The notes: generated by a model not told the origin, from the letters alone. Numbered from the stretch's first letter, positions 52,950-61,498 are shown. The stretch: DNA of 64,000 nt from Lachnospiraceae bacterium (GCA_017962105.1 JAGCVY010000094.1:1-64000), one strand, 5' to 3'. Numbers and translations are program-made.

Positions 52950-54833
52950 ATGAGCTATCCTCTTGCTCTCAGTGATGACATTTTACTGCGCGTGGAAAAA
53001 CCGGCAAGATATATCGGCGGTGAGATCAATATGGTCAAAAAGGATCCGGCTTCCGTCGATGTCCGTTTTGCCATGTGCTTTCCGGATGTCTATGAGGTCG
53101 GGATGTCCCATCTCGGCATTCAGATATTGTATGACATGTTCAACCGGCGTGAGGACACCTACTGTGAGCGTGTGTATTCGCCGTGGGTAGACCTTGATAA
53201 GATCATGCGGAAGGAGCATATTCCGCTGTTTAGCCTGGAGACCCAGACCCCGATAAAGAACTTTGACTTTTTGGGCATCACCCTGCAGTACGAGATGTGC
53301 TACACCAACGTTCTGCAGATCCTCGATCTTGCCGGGATCCCGCTGCATGCGGAGGATCGCACGGAGGAGGACCCTATTGTGATCGGCGGCGGCCCCTGCT
53401 CCTACAATCCCGAGCCCATCGCGGATTTCTTCGATTTCTTCTATATCGGTGAGGGGGAGACGGTCTACGGTGACATTATAGAATTGTATAAAGCCAACAA
53501 GGCTGCCGGCGGAGGGAGGAAAGAATTCCTTCGTCAGGTATCCCATATCGAAGGCATGTATGTGCCGAGCCTGTACAACGTGGATTACAACGAGGATGGC
53601 ACGATCCGTTCGATCCTTCCGATCGCTGAGGATGTGCCGGCGAAGATCCGGAAACAGGTTGTGAAGGACCTGGACGACTGCGTCTACCCGGAGAAGCAGC
53701 TTCTTCCGTTTCTGCGAGTCATTCAGGACCGTGTCGTTTTGGAGCTGCAGCGCGGCTGCACCAGAGGCTGCCGGTTCTGTCAGGCAGGAATGATCTACCG
53801 TCCGAACCGGGAACGGTCCGTGGAGCATCTGCTGTCCATGGCGCGGACCATGCTCGACGTCACCGGGCAGGATGAAATGAACCTGAGTTCCCTGAGTTCC
53901 AGCGATTTTTCGGGACTTCAGGAGTTTGTCTACGCCATGATCGACGAGTGTCGTGAGAGACACGTAAGCCTGTCGCTTCCTTCCCTGCGAATCGATGCAT
54001 TTGCCGTGGACGTCATGCAAAAGGTGCAGGATGTCAACAAGAGCAGCATCACCTTTGCCCCGGAAGTAGGGACGCAGCGCATGCGGAATGTTATCAACAA
54101 GGGATTGACGGACGAGGATATTCTCGACGGCGCGGGCAAGGCGTTCAACGCCGGATGGAACAAGGTAAAACTCTACTTCATGCTCGGCCTTCCCACGGAG
54201 ACGGATGAGGATGTGAAGGGAATTGCACAGCTTGGCAACTCCATCGCCGCCAAATACTATGAGCTTCCGAAGGACAAGCGGCACGGGCGTGTCAACGTTA
54301 CCATAAGCACATCCTATTTCATCGCGAAGCCTTTTACTCCGTTCCAGTGGATGCCCATGATCTCTAAGGAGCATTTTCTGGAGAACCAGCGCCTTCTGAA
54401 AGCGACGGTCAATGAACAGCTGAACGCGAAAAGTCTCGAATACCATTGGCATGACGCTGAGACAAGCGAGCTGGAGGGCATCTTCGCAAGAGGCGACCGC
54501 CGTATTGCGCCGGCCATCGAGGAGGCTTACCGGGCCGGATGCATCTACGATGCCTGGACTGAGCATTTCCACTACAACGTATGGAAAGAAATTCTCGACA
54601 GACACGGGATCACGATTGAATTCTATAACCTTCGGGAGAGATCCAAGGATGAGATCCTTCCGTGGGATCACATTGATATCGGCGTTACGAAGGAATTCCT
54701 GTACCGCGAGTATGAGAACGCGAAGCAGGAACAGATCACCCCGAACTGCATGAAACAATGCTCCGGCTGCGGCGCGGCGGCGTTCGGCTGCGGGATCTGC
54801 AGAAAACCCCGGAAGAAGGAGGCGGAAGAATGA
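52950..54833 (+). CDS. B12-binding-type radical SAM protein (TIGR03960 family)
   Basis: 627 residues. An N-terminal cobalamin-binding-like region (VRFAMCFPDVYEVGMSHLGIQILYDM) and GGGPCSYNPEPIADFFDFFYIGEGE precede the radical SAM core with ELQRGCTRGCRFCQAGMIYRP (CxxxCxxC). A C-terminal Cys-rich tail (CMKQCSGCGAAAFGCGIC) is present. The family is strongly linked with the DUF2344 gene and RNase G, as here, and is presumed to modify RNA or a ribosomal component; the reaction is unproven. ATG 52950 is preferred over TTG 52941, which is only 2 bp from AGGAGG. It overlaps the next gene. Confidence 0.92.
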   Translation: MSYPLALSDDILLRVEKPARYIGGEINMVKKDPASVDVRFAMCFPDVYEVGMSHLGIQILYDMFNRREDTYCERVYSPWVDLDKIMRKEHIPLFSLETQTPIKNFDFLGITLQYEMCYTNVLQILDLAGIPLHAEDRTEEDPIVIGGGPCSYNPEPIADFFDFFYIGEGETVYGDIIELYKANKAAGGGRKEFLRQVSHIEGMYVPSLYNVDYNEDGTIRSILPIAEDVPAKIRKQVVKDLDDCVYPEKQLLPFLRVIQDRVVLELQRGCTRGCRFCQAGMIYRPNRERSVEHLLSMARTMLDVTGQDEMNLSSLSSSDFSGLQEFVYAMIDECRERHVSLSLPSLRIDAFAVDVMQKVQDVNKSSITFAPEVGTQRMRNVINKGLTDEDILDGAGKAFNAGWNKVKLYFMLGLPTETDEDVKGIAQLGNSIAAKYYELPKDKRHGRVNVTISTSYFIAKPFTPFQWMPMISKEHFLENQRLLKATVNEQLNAKSLEYHWHDAETSELEGIFARGDRRIAPAIEEAYRAGCIYDAWTEHFHYNVWKEILDRHGITIEFYNLRERSKDEILPWDHIDIGVTKEFLYREYENAKQEQITPNCMKQCSGCGAAAFGCGICRKPRKKEAEE

Positions 54834-55645
54834 ACATAAGAGTGTGTTTTTCGAAATTTGACCGTCTTCGCTTTTTGGGTCATCTTGACGTTATGCGGTT
54901 CTTCCAGCGGGCGATCGCGAGAAGCGGGCTTCCGATCGCTTACAGCAACGGATTTCATCCGCACATGATCTTAAGCTTTGCACAGCCCCTTGCGCTTTCC
55001 ATGACAAGCGACGGGGAGTATTTCGACTGCGAGCTCACGGCGGATTCCGTGGATCCCGCAGATGTCCGGGAGCGGCTCCAAAAGGAAATGTGCGACGGTT
55101 TTTTCATTAACAGCGTGACTGTGCTCCCCGAGAGGGAGCCGAACACAAAAAAGCAGACAGGCATGTCGCAGATTGCGGGTGCTATGTATCTCTGCGAACC
55201 GCTTTCCGGCTGTGAGGAGATCCTGATGCAGTCGGTCCGTGCCCTTGCAAAGAGCAAATCCTGTACGGTGCTGAAGCAGGCGAAAAACGGCGAGCGTATG
55301 GTGGATGTGCGAAGCGGGATCCATGCCATCGGACTGGTCGATGAGAGCGGTGAGGTGACCTGCCTTTCCGACGACGGGGTATTTTCCGTACCATCCGAAA
55401 TCAACTCCGGATGGGGACTCGACCACAGCGTCCACGCATCCCACAAAGACGGACAGGCACGATTTTTGTTCGCGGTGGATGCCGGAAGCGAAAACAATAT
55501 TTCCGCGGAGCTTGTGGCGTCGGCCCTTCGGCGGGTCGCGGAGGAAAGCGGGGAGGAACCTCTTCCGGAGAGGTGCGTTTCCTCCCACAGAATGGAATTG
55601 TACGGCATGAAAGAGGAGCATATGGTCTCCCTCGCATCACTTTGA
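54830..55645 (+). CDS. DUF2344 / TIGR03936 family protein
   Basis: 271 residues. The start MNIRVCFSKFDRLRFLGHLDVMRFFQRAIARSGLPIAYSNGFHPHMILSFAQPL is the family hallmark. ATGA overlap with the upstream radical SAM gene. In some bacteria this domain is fused to the radical SAM protein, so the two probably work together. Function unknown. Confidence 0.92.
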   Translation: MNIRVCFSKFDRLRFLGHLDVMRFFQRAIARSGLPIAYSNGFHPHMILSFAQPLALSMTSDGEYFDCELTADSVDPADVRERLQKEMCDGFFINSVTVLPEREPNTKKQTGMSQIAGAMYLCEPLSGCEEILMQSVRALAKSKSCTVLKQAKNGERMVDVRSGIHAIGLVDESGEVTCLSDDGVFSVPSEINSGWGLDHSVHASHKDGQARFLFAVDAGSENNISAELVASALRRVAEESGEEPLPERCVSSHRMELYGMKEEHMVSLASL

Positions 55646-55669
55646 TCATCAGATAAGGAGTGCGGCGTC

Positions 55670-56863
55670 TTGGAAACGAGAATCATTTACAAAAAAGGGG
55701 ATGCCATCGTCTGCGCAGGGGTTGCGGACAATCGGCTCACCGATCTCCGGATCACAGGCCCGGAAGGGGATCTGACGCCCGGGGATATTTACGTGGGCCG
55801 CGTGGAGAGCGTCGTGGACGGTATCGCAGGCATGTTTGTGTCGATCGGCCGGGACCGGAACTGCTTTTTGAAGCAGAGCAGAGCTGCCGTTCCGATCGCA
55901 ACGCCTGTTCACAAGGACGGAAAGCTTCATGCGGGCGACGTCCTTCCCGTTCAGATTGAGCGGGACGAGGGACGAAACAAGCCGGCGACCGTGGTGACGG
56001 ATTTCTCCCTGACCGGCATTTTCCTTGTACTGATCCACGGAAAGAAGGAAGTGCGGACATCCTCGAAGATTACCGATGAGGCATGGAAATCCGCCATGAG
56101 AAAAGAGATCGGCGGATGGATCGACGGGGAGTACGCGCTCATGCTCCGGACGAACTCGTATCGCGCCGATGTGGAGACCATAAGGGCGGAATTCCTGCGC
56201 CTGCGGGACGCCTACGAGACGGTTGTGACCGGCGGAAACACCCGTGCCATCGGAACCAAGCTGTTCTCGGGACTTCCGGATTACCTTTGCGATATGAGGG
56301 ATTCCGGGCTTGACCTGCAGAACCGGATATTGACGGAAGACGATGACATTTTCCGGTCGGTCACCGACTTTGCCAAACGGTTCCGGCCCGACCTTTACGA
56401 TAAGATCGAACTTCGCGACAAGTCGGTATATCCCCTTGAGGCGGAGTTTAATATGCGGACGCGTCTTGAGGAGCTGACATCGAGGAAGGTCTGGCTTAAG
56501 AGCGGAGCCTACCTTGTCATCGATCCGGCGGAGGCAATGACCGTTATCGATGTGAACACCGGGAAGGCCTCTGACTCCAAAGCGTGTAAAGCCGGATTCC
56601 TGACTTTCAACCTTGAGGCAGCAGCGGAGATTGCGTATCAGATCCGCCTGCGGAATCTATCGGGGATCATCATCGTGGACTTTGTGGACATGGACAGCGA
56701 AGAGGACCGGAGGACACTGATGCAGACCCTTCGAAACCTTCTGGAATCGGATCCCGTGAAGACGAAAGTGGTGGATATCACTAAACTGAACCTTGTGGAG
56801 ATCACAAGAATGAAGAAACATCGGCCGCTCTCGGAGGACGTGCGCAAATACCATGTGGAATAA
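55670..56863 (+). CDS. rng: Ribonuclease G/E family endoribonuclease, short form
   Basis: 397 residues. Contains the S1-type RNA-binding segment (IYVGRVESVVDGIAGMFVSIG), the catalytic DNase I-like core with VIDPAEAMTVIDVNTG and IIIVDFVDM (the two metal-binding Asp), and TKLNLVEITRMKKHR. It ends soon after, so the zinc-link Cys motif and the following dimerisation part of E. coli RNase G (489 residues) are absent. Start TTG 55670 behind AAGGAG. RNase Y is also encoded in this window, so both decay nucleases coexist, as in many Clostridia. Confidence 0.92.
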   Translation: METRIIYKKGDAIVCAGVADNRLTDLRITGPEGDLTPGDIYVGRVESVVDGIAGMFVSIGRDRNCFLKQSRAAVPIATPVHKDGKLHAGDVLPVQIERDEGRNKPATVVTDFSLTGIFLVLIHGKKEVRTSSKITDEAWKSAMRKEIGGWIDGEYALMLRTNSYRADVETIRAEFLRLRDAYETVVTGGNTRAIGTKLFSGLPDYLCDMRDSGLDLQNRILTEDDDIFRSVTDFAKRFRPDLYDKIELRDKSVYPLEAEFNMRTRLEELTSRKVWLKSGAYLVIDPAEAMTVIDVNTGKASDSKACKAGFLTFNLEAAAEIAYQIRLRNLSGIIIVDFVDMDSEEDRRTLMQTLRNLLESDPVKTKVVDITKLNLVEITRMKKHRPLSEDVRKYHVE

Positions 56864-56898
56864 GGGCTTGGAACCTGCCGAATTGTTTCAAAAAAATG

Positions 56899-56927
56899 TT
56901 GACATTACGCCGGGACTGTGGTAAATT
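56899..56927 (+). promoter_or_regulatory. Promoter of rplU-prp-rpmA
   Basis: TTGACA (56899-56904), 17-bp spacer, TAAATT (56922-56927). Confidence 0.85.
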
Positions 56928-56933
56928 ATCACA

Positions 56934-57011
56934 GTATGCCGCACAGTAAGGTATAAGTATGCCCATTTTTCGACGAGGGCATCGCCGAAACTGGCGAGTA
57001 ATGATAATGGA
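56934..57011 (+). promoter_or_regulatory. Putative L21 leader (structured 5' UTR)
   Basis: About 80 nt between promoter and rplU with hairpins ATGCCC/GGGCAT (around 56969-56992) and TCGCC/GGCGA (56992-57007). Firmicutes rplU operons often carry an autoregulatory L21 leader; I assign it by position and structure, not by a recognised sequence motif. Confidence 0.4.
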
Positions 57012-57020
57012 GGTACCTGT

Positions 57021-57329
57021 ATGTACGCAATTATTGCAACCGGTGGTAAGCAGTACAAGGTAGCGGAAGGCGATATCATTAAAGTTGAGAAGCTCGGCGC
57101 CGCAGAAGGCGACAGCTATGTATTTGACCAGGTTCTCGCCGTTAATAACGGTGAGTTGATCGTCGGAACGCCCGTTGTATCCGGTGCCAGCGTATCTGCA
57201 ACCGTTCTCGGCGATGGAAAAGCAAAGAAGGTTATTGTTTACCGTTACAAGAGAAAGAGCGGATATCACAAGAAGAACGGTCACAGACAGCCGTTTACTC
57301 AGGTTAAGATTGACGCCATCAACATGTAA
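57021..57329 (+). CDS. rplU: 50S ribosomal protein L21
   Basis: 102 residues, normal size. MYAIIATGGKQYKVAEGDIIKVEKL at the start and YKRKSGYHKKNGHRQPFTQVKI at the end are diagnostic. First gene of the Firmicutes triad rplU-prp-rpmA. ATG 57021 follows TGGAGGTACCTGT. Confidence 0.98.
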   Translation: MYAIIATGGKQYKVAEGDIIKVEKLGAAEGDSYVFDQVLAVNNGELIVGTPVVSGASVSATVLGDGKAKKVIVYRYKRKSGYHKKNGHRQPFTQVKIDAINM

Positions 57330-57362
57330 GAGGTTTGTGTTTGTTCCAAGGAGATTTTACCG

Positions 57363-57680
57363 ATGATCACTTTGGTATTTTACATGAAGGACGGCAAATG
57401 TTGCGGGTTTCACTGCACGGGTCATGCGGATTATGCCAAAAAGGGCCGTGACGATATCGTGTGCGCCGGTGTTTCGGCACTGGTGATAAACTGTGTGAAC
57501 TCGATCGAGAAGCTGACAGAGGATCGTGCGGACATCGAACAGGCTGACGGAAGCGTTTTCTGTATGATAAAATCGCCGGTCAGCACAGAGAGTGAACTTT
57601 TCCTCAAGTCGTTACGGCTGGGGGTTGAGTACATCTCGAAAGAATACCGCAGATATGTCAGGATTGTGGAAGAAGAGTAG
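57363..57680 (+). CDS. prp: Ribosomal-processing cysteine protease Prp
   Basis: 105-residue protease that removes the N-terminal extension of L27. The catalytic His and Cys lie in CTGHADYAKKGRDDIVCAGVSALV. It lies between rplU and rpmA, the normal place. The L27 encoded next carries the matching cleavage motif, so enzyme and substrate are both here. Confidence 0.95.
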   Translation: MITLVFYMKDGKCCGFHCTGHADYAKKGRDDIVCAGVSALVINCVNSIEKLTEDRADIEQADGSVFCMIKSPVSTESELFLKSLRLGVEYISKEYRRYVRIVEEE

Positions 57681-57706
57681 TTTTATCAGTTAGGAGGTAA
57701 ATAGTC

Positions 57707-57991
57707 ATGTTGAAGATGAACCTTCAGTTATTCGCTCATAAAAAGGGTGTGGGTTCTACCAAGAACGGTCGTGACTCTGAATCCAAGCGCCTGGGCGCTA
57801 AGAGAGCTGACGGCCAGTTCGTAAAGGCCGGAAACATCCTTTTCAAACAGCGCGGGACCAAAATCCATCCCGGTGTTAATGTTGGACGCGGTGGCGACGA
57901 CACTTTGTTCGCTCTGGTAGACGGGACGCTTCGTTTCGAGACCAAGGCGGGCGGAAAGAAGCAGGCCAGCGTATATCCCGTTGCCGAATAA
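57707..57991 (+). CDS. rpmA: 50S ribosomal protein L27 with Prp-cleaved N-terminal extension
   Basis: 94 residues. It starts [21 protein letters not shown]: the first nine residues are the extension, cut by Prp after Phe9 in [10 protein letters not shown] by family knowledge. The body [36 protein letters not shown] is standard. ATG 57707 follows TTAGGAGGTAAATAGTC. A strong terminator follows. Confidence 0.97.
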   Translation: MLKMNLQLFAHKKGVGSTKNGRDSESKRLGAKRADGQFVKAGNILFKQRGTKIHPGVNVGRGGDDTLFALVDGTLRFETKAGGKKQASVYPVAE

Positions 57992-58007
57992 TTGGAATCG
58001 ATCTCAG

Positions 58008-58045
58008 GTCCCGTTTTGACACTGTCAGAACGGGACTTATTTTTC
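58008..58045 (+). terminator. Intrinsic terminator after rpmA
   Basis: GTCCCGTT (58008-58015) / AACGGGAC (58029-58036) with an inner TGAC/GTCA extension, then TTATTTTT. Confidence 0.9.
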
Positions 58046-58099
58046 TTGTTTCAATGCGGCGTATGCCGTGTTGTACATTAAGGCAGACAAGGAGGGCGT

Positions 58100-59395
58100 A
58101 TGTTTGCTGATACGGCTAAAATCTATATCCGGTCCGGGAACGGCGGCGACGGACATGTGGGCTTCCGCAGAGAGAAGTTCGTTGCGGCAGGCGGTCCGAA
58201 CGGCGGCGACGGCGGCAAGGGCGGAGATCTGATCTTCGAGGTTGATGACGGTCTCAATACGTTGAATGATTTCCGTTATATTCGCAAATACTGTGCAAAA
58301 AACGGCGAGAACGGCGGAAATAACCGCTGCAACGGCGCGGACGGCGAAGACCTTATCGTTAAGGTGCCTGAGGGCACCGTGATCAAGGAGGCGGAGACCG
58401 GCAAGGTCATTGCCGATATGTCCCATGAGAATCGTCGCGTAGTGCTTCTGAAAGGAGGCCGTGGCGGCAAGGGAAACATGCATTATGCAACCCCGACGAT
58501 GCAGGTGCCGAAGTATGCGCAGCCCGGCCAGAAGGGACGCGAACTCAACGTTATCCTGGAGCTTAAAGTGATCGCGGACGTCGGACTTGTGGGCTTCCCC
58601 AACGTAGGCAAATCGACATTCCTTTCCCGTGTTTCCAACGCCAGACCGAAGATTGCCAACTATCCCTTTACGACATTGAATCCGAACCTCGGCGTAGTGG
58701 ATCTGGAGGGAACCGACGGATTTGTCATCGCCGATATTCCCGGCTTGATCGAAGGCGCCTCGGAAGGCGTAGGCCTGGGCCACGAATTCCTGAAGCATGT
58801 CGAGCGATGCAAAGTAATCCTGCATATTGTGGATGCCGCCGGGACTGAGGGACGTGATCCCGTAGAGGATATCCGCCTGATCAACTCGGAGCTCGCCAAA
58901 TACAGCGAGGTTCTCGCAGGAAAGCCGCAGATCATTGCCGCAAACAAGATGGATGTTTTCCCTGAGGAAGAGCGGGAGAGCGTACTTGAGAAGATCCGTA
59001 AGGGAATCCGGGAGGAGATGCCGGAGGTAACCGTCCTTCCGATTTCCGCGGTAAGCGGGTACGGTGTCCGGGAGGCGCTCTATGCGATCCATGACATGTT
59101 GAAAAACTGCACGGAAGAACCGATCGTGTTTGAGCAGGAGTATTTTCCGGAGGCTGCGGATACGTTCGACGAACCTTATACCGTGGAGTATGATGTGGAA
59201 GAGAGCGTATATGTTGTCGAGGGACCGAGGATCGAGCGCATGCTCGGATACACGAACCTGGATTCGGAGAAAGGTTTCGCATTTTTCCAGAATTTCCTGA
59301 AGACAAACGGGATTTTGGATAAACTGGAGGAGCTCGGAATTCAGAACGGCGATACCGTACGGATGTACGGTTTGCAGTTCGATTACTACAAGTAA
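58100..59395 (+). CDS. obg: GTPase Obg/CgtA
   Basis: Ribosome-associated GTPase in 50S assembly and stress control, 431 residues. Glycine-rich Obg fold (MFADTAKIYIRSGNGGDGHVGFRREKF...), G domain with GFPNVGKSTFLSRV, DIPGLIEGASEG and NKMD, and a C-terminal OCT domain ending YGLQFDYYK. The ATG follows AAGGAGGGCGT. Located between rpmA and yhbY as in many Firmicutes. Confidence 0.97.
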   Translation: MFADTAKIYIRSGNGGDGHVGFRREKFVAAGGPNGGDGGKGGDLIFEVDDGLNTLNDFRYIRKYCAKNGENGGNNRCNGADGEDLIVKVPEGTVIKEAETGKVIADMSHENRRVVLLKGGRGGKGNMHYATPTMQVPKYAQPGQKGRELNVILELKVIADVGLVGFPNVGKSTFLSRVSNARPKIANYPFTTLNPNLGVVDLEGTDGFVIADIPGLIEGASEGVGLGHEFLKHVERCKVILHIVDAAGTEGRDPVEDIRLINSELAKYSEVLAGKPQIIAANKMDVFPEEERESVLEKIRKGIREEMPEVTVLPISAVSGYGVREALYAIHDMLKNCTEEPIVFEQEYFPEAADTFDEPYTVEYDVEESVYVVEGPRIERMLGYTNLDSEKGFAFFQNFLKTNGILDKLEELGIQNGDTVRMYGLQFDYYK

Positions 59396-59396
59396 T

Positions 59397-59408
59397 GTAA
59401 CGCGTTAC
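59397..59408. promoter_or_regulatory. 12-bp perfect palindrome before yhbY
   Basis: GTAACGCGTTAC directly after the obg stop, in an 80-bp AT-rich gap. Could be an operator; no clear promoter elements could be assigned around it. Confidence 0.3.
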
Positions 59409-59475
59409 GAAACTGATAAATAACGCAATATGTGTATATTGAAATGAATAATCGTATTTTTATACGGAGGATGCA

Positions 59476-59766
59476 ATGACAACCAAGCAGAGAGCATATT
59501 TAAAAGGGCTTGCAATGAACATCGAACCGACGTTCCGTATCGGAAAATCCAGTCTCACTCCGGAGTTTTGTGAAGGAATTCGCGAGATTCTTGAGGCAAG
59601 AGAACTGATAAAAGTTGCCGTGTTGAACAACTGTGCCGATGATCCGAAGGAGCTTTCCCGCATCCTCGCGGAACGTACCGGTTCCGAGGTGGTGCAGGTG
59701 ATCGGCAAGAGGATCGTGTTATATCGCGAGTCGAAAACACAGAAGAAAATAGTTCTTCCGAGATAG
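59476..59766 (+). CDS. yhbY: RNA-binding protein YhbY (CRM domain)
   Basis: 96-residue CRM-domain protein bound to pre-50S particles. TKQRAYLKGLAMNIEPTFRIGKSSLTPEFCEGIREILEARELIKVAVLNNC is typical. ATG 59476 follows CGGAGGATGCA. It lies 9 bp before the nadD-yqeK-rsfS frame, matching the usual gene order obg-yhbY-nadD. Confidence 0.95.
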   Translation: MTTKQRAYLKGLAMNIEPTFRIGKSSLTPEFCEGIREILEARELIKVAVLNNCADDPKELSRILAERTGSEVVQVIGKRIVLYRESKTQKKIVLPR

Positions 59767-59775
59767 GAGCTCGTT

Positions 59776-61440
59776 ATGGTCAAAAAAGTCGGCATTCTGG
59801 GTGGTACCTTTGACCCGATCCACGACGGCCATATCCGCATTGCGCAGGAGGCCAGGATACAGCTGAACCTCGACATGATGTGGATTATGCCGGCACCGGT
59901 ACCGCCGCACAAGCAGCCGGGATCCGTGACGGACGATGTGCATCGGCTGATGATGACGGACCTTTCCATACCCGATGAGAGCATTGAAATGAACGTGATG
60001 GAGTTTGCAAGGGAAGGCAAATCCTACACCTCGGACACGCTTACTGCTCTTGCAAAAGAACATCCGGACGGCGAATATTACTACATCATGGGAGAAGACT
60101 CCCTGCGGGATTTCCCGAAATGGCATGAGCCTGAGACGATCGCTTCGATCGCAAAGATCGCAGTCGCCGTGAGAGAGGAAAACAGGGAACGGTTTGAAGA
60201 GCTTCTTTCAGAGCGCAACCGTCAGTACAAGGACGCGTTTCTCCCGCTTGCTCTTTCATATCAGCCGGTCTCTTCGACCATGCTGCGGGAGAGCATCAAA
60301 GAAGGCGTAAACACGGACCTTATTTCCCCGCGTGCGCTTTCCTACATTCATCATTTCGGTCTGTACGGAACAACAGCGACAGCCATTCGGCCGGAGACGC
60401 AGAGCCTTTACGAGGAATTCCGCGGGAAGCTCTCGAAAATACTGTCGCCGCACCGTCTGCGGCACTGCACCGGCGTAGCACACCTTGCAGCCGAGTTTAT
60501 GCTTTCTTTTGAAGAGTATACCGGAGGGACGCCTTCCGCAGACGGATTTTTCGACTCCGTTCAGAAGGCGATGATTGCAGGACTCCTGCATGATTGCGCA
60601 AAATACATTCCGGAGTCGGAGTTTGTTTCATTTTGCGAGAAAAACGATATTCCGATCGAGGATGAGTTGTCCAGAAACGCACCGGAACTTTTACACGCAG
60701 CTGCCGGCCGGTATCTGGCAGAGACCGTATACGGGATCAAGGACAGTGTGATCCTTGGAGCGATTGAGAAACACTGTACCGGCGATGTCGGTATGAACCC
60801 TGTGGAACTGGCTGTGTACACGGCGGATTACTGCGAACCGTTCCGGGACCACAGGCCGCTTTCCCATTCCCTTCATGAGATCCGCATGGCCGGTTATGAG
60901 AATCTGTATACCGCAGCACGGTTTGCCACGGAATGCACCTTGCAGTTCCTTGAATACAACCACTGGGAAGCTCATCCCAAGATGGTTCAGCTCATGGAAG
61001 AACTTAACCAAAAGACGGAAGAAATGAAAATTGAAAAGGCAGAAAGGAAATACAGTATGAGTGATTACACATCCAAGGATCTTGCAAAGACCGCGTACAT
61101 CGCATTGGACAACAAAAAGGCATTTGATATCCGCGTGATCGAGATTGATAAAGTCTCCACGATCGCTGATTATTTTGTTATTGCCGACGGTAACAACGCC
61201 TCCCAGGTGGAAGCTATGGTCGATGAAGTTCAAATGCTGATCTACAAGAAGTACGGTGTTGAGCCGAAGCGCGTGGAAGGCGCGAGAAACTGCGGCTGGA
61301 TCCTGATGGATTACGGCGATATCGTTGTGCACGTGTTCTCCTCCCAGGACCGTCTGTTCTATGATCTGGAGCGCGTATGGCGCGACGGAACCACGATGGA
61401 TACCACCGGGTGGGCGGATAACGGTTCCGACGAACAATAA
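59776..61440 (+). CDS. NadD-YqeK-RsfS in one reading frame (NaMN adenylyltransferase, HD hydrolase, ribosome silencing factor)
   Basis: 554 residues with three modules. NadD (1-200): VGILGGTFDPIHDGHIRIA, MPAPVPPHK, and SSTMLRESI near its end; makes NaAD in NAD synthesis. YqeK (about 205-400): HD-domain phosphohydrolase with HRLRHCTGVAHLA, GLLHDCAKY, LLHAAAGRYLAE and VYTADYCEPFR; family members cleave Ap4A. RsfS (428-554): KKAFDIRVIEIDKVSTIADYFVIADGNNASQVEAM and GWILMDYGDIVVHVF; binds L14 and blocks subunit joining. No stop separates them. Met428 (ATG 61057) has AAAGGA at 8-9 bp, so free RsfS may also be made by internal initiation. NadD-YqeK fusions are known in Clostridia; the three-way frame is less usual. 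The linker 400-427 is charged and looks unstructured. Confidence 0.9.
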   Translation: MVKKVGILGGTFDPIHDGHIRIAQEARIQLNLDMMWIMPAPVPPHKQPGSVTDDVHRLMMTDLSIPDESIEMNVMEFAREGKSYTSDTLTALAKEHPDGEYYYIMGEDSLRDFPKWHEPETIASIAKIAVAVREENRERFEELLSERNRQYKDAFLPLALSYQPVSSTMLRESIKEGVNTDLISPRALSYIHHFGLYGTTATAIRPETQSLYEEFRGKLSKILSPHRLRHCTGVAHLAAEFMLSFEEYTGGTPSADGFFDSVQKAMIAGLLHDCAKYIPESEFVSFCEKNDIPIEDELSRNAPELLHAAAGRYLAETVYGIKDSVILGAIEKHCTGDVGMNPVELAVYTADYCEPFRDHRPLSHSLHEIRMAGYENLYTAARFATECTLQFLEYNHWEAHPKMVQLMEELNQKTEEMKIEKAERKYSMSDYTSKDLAKTAYIALDNKKAFDIRVIEIDKVSTIADYFVIADGNNASQVEAMVDEVQMLIYKKYGVEPKRVEGARNCGWILMDYGDIVVHVFSSQDRLFYDLERVWRDGTTMDTTGWADNGSDEQ

Positions 61441-61461
61441 CAACAGAAAGCCATACAAATG

Positions 61462-61498
61462 AAATGCCCTGCAGGCACAGTTGTCTGCAGGGCATTTT
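61462..61498 (+). terminator. Intrinsic terminator after nadD-yqeK-rsfS
   Basis: Perfect thirteen-pair stem AAATGCCCTGCAG (61462-61474) / CTGCAGGGCATTT (61485-61497), 10-nt loop, then T. It may also serve lexA from the other side. Confidence 0.85.

Larger units (their letters stand above)
1890..56355. repeat. Dispersed 9-mer CATTTTCCG / CGGAAAATG, at least 28 exact copies
   Basis: CATTTTCCG on + begins at 4678, 18290, 18549, 19907, 22989, 25336, 27981, 29501, 31110, 33272, 35061, 40927, 43907, 44542 and 56347. CGGAAAATG on + begins at 1890, 12860, 14841, 17038, 23598, 28221, 30451, 32516, 33633, 39994, 45681, 49607 and 52496. The base before C is A or G in 24 of 28. About a dozen further copies match CATTTTCC with another last base. 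Counted by eye, so a few may be missed. Confidence 0.85.

Noticed and set aside
52983..54758. 591-codon - strand frame opposite the radical SAM gene
   Set aside because: Shadow; the + strand has CxxxCxxC and the family C-terminus.
59776..61440. Frameshift or lost stop as sequencing error between yqeK and rsfS
   Set aside because: The linker keeps frame through about 27 charged codons and an internal ribosome site, with no sign of a disrupted stop; kept as a real single frame, though resequencing would settle it.
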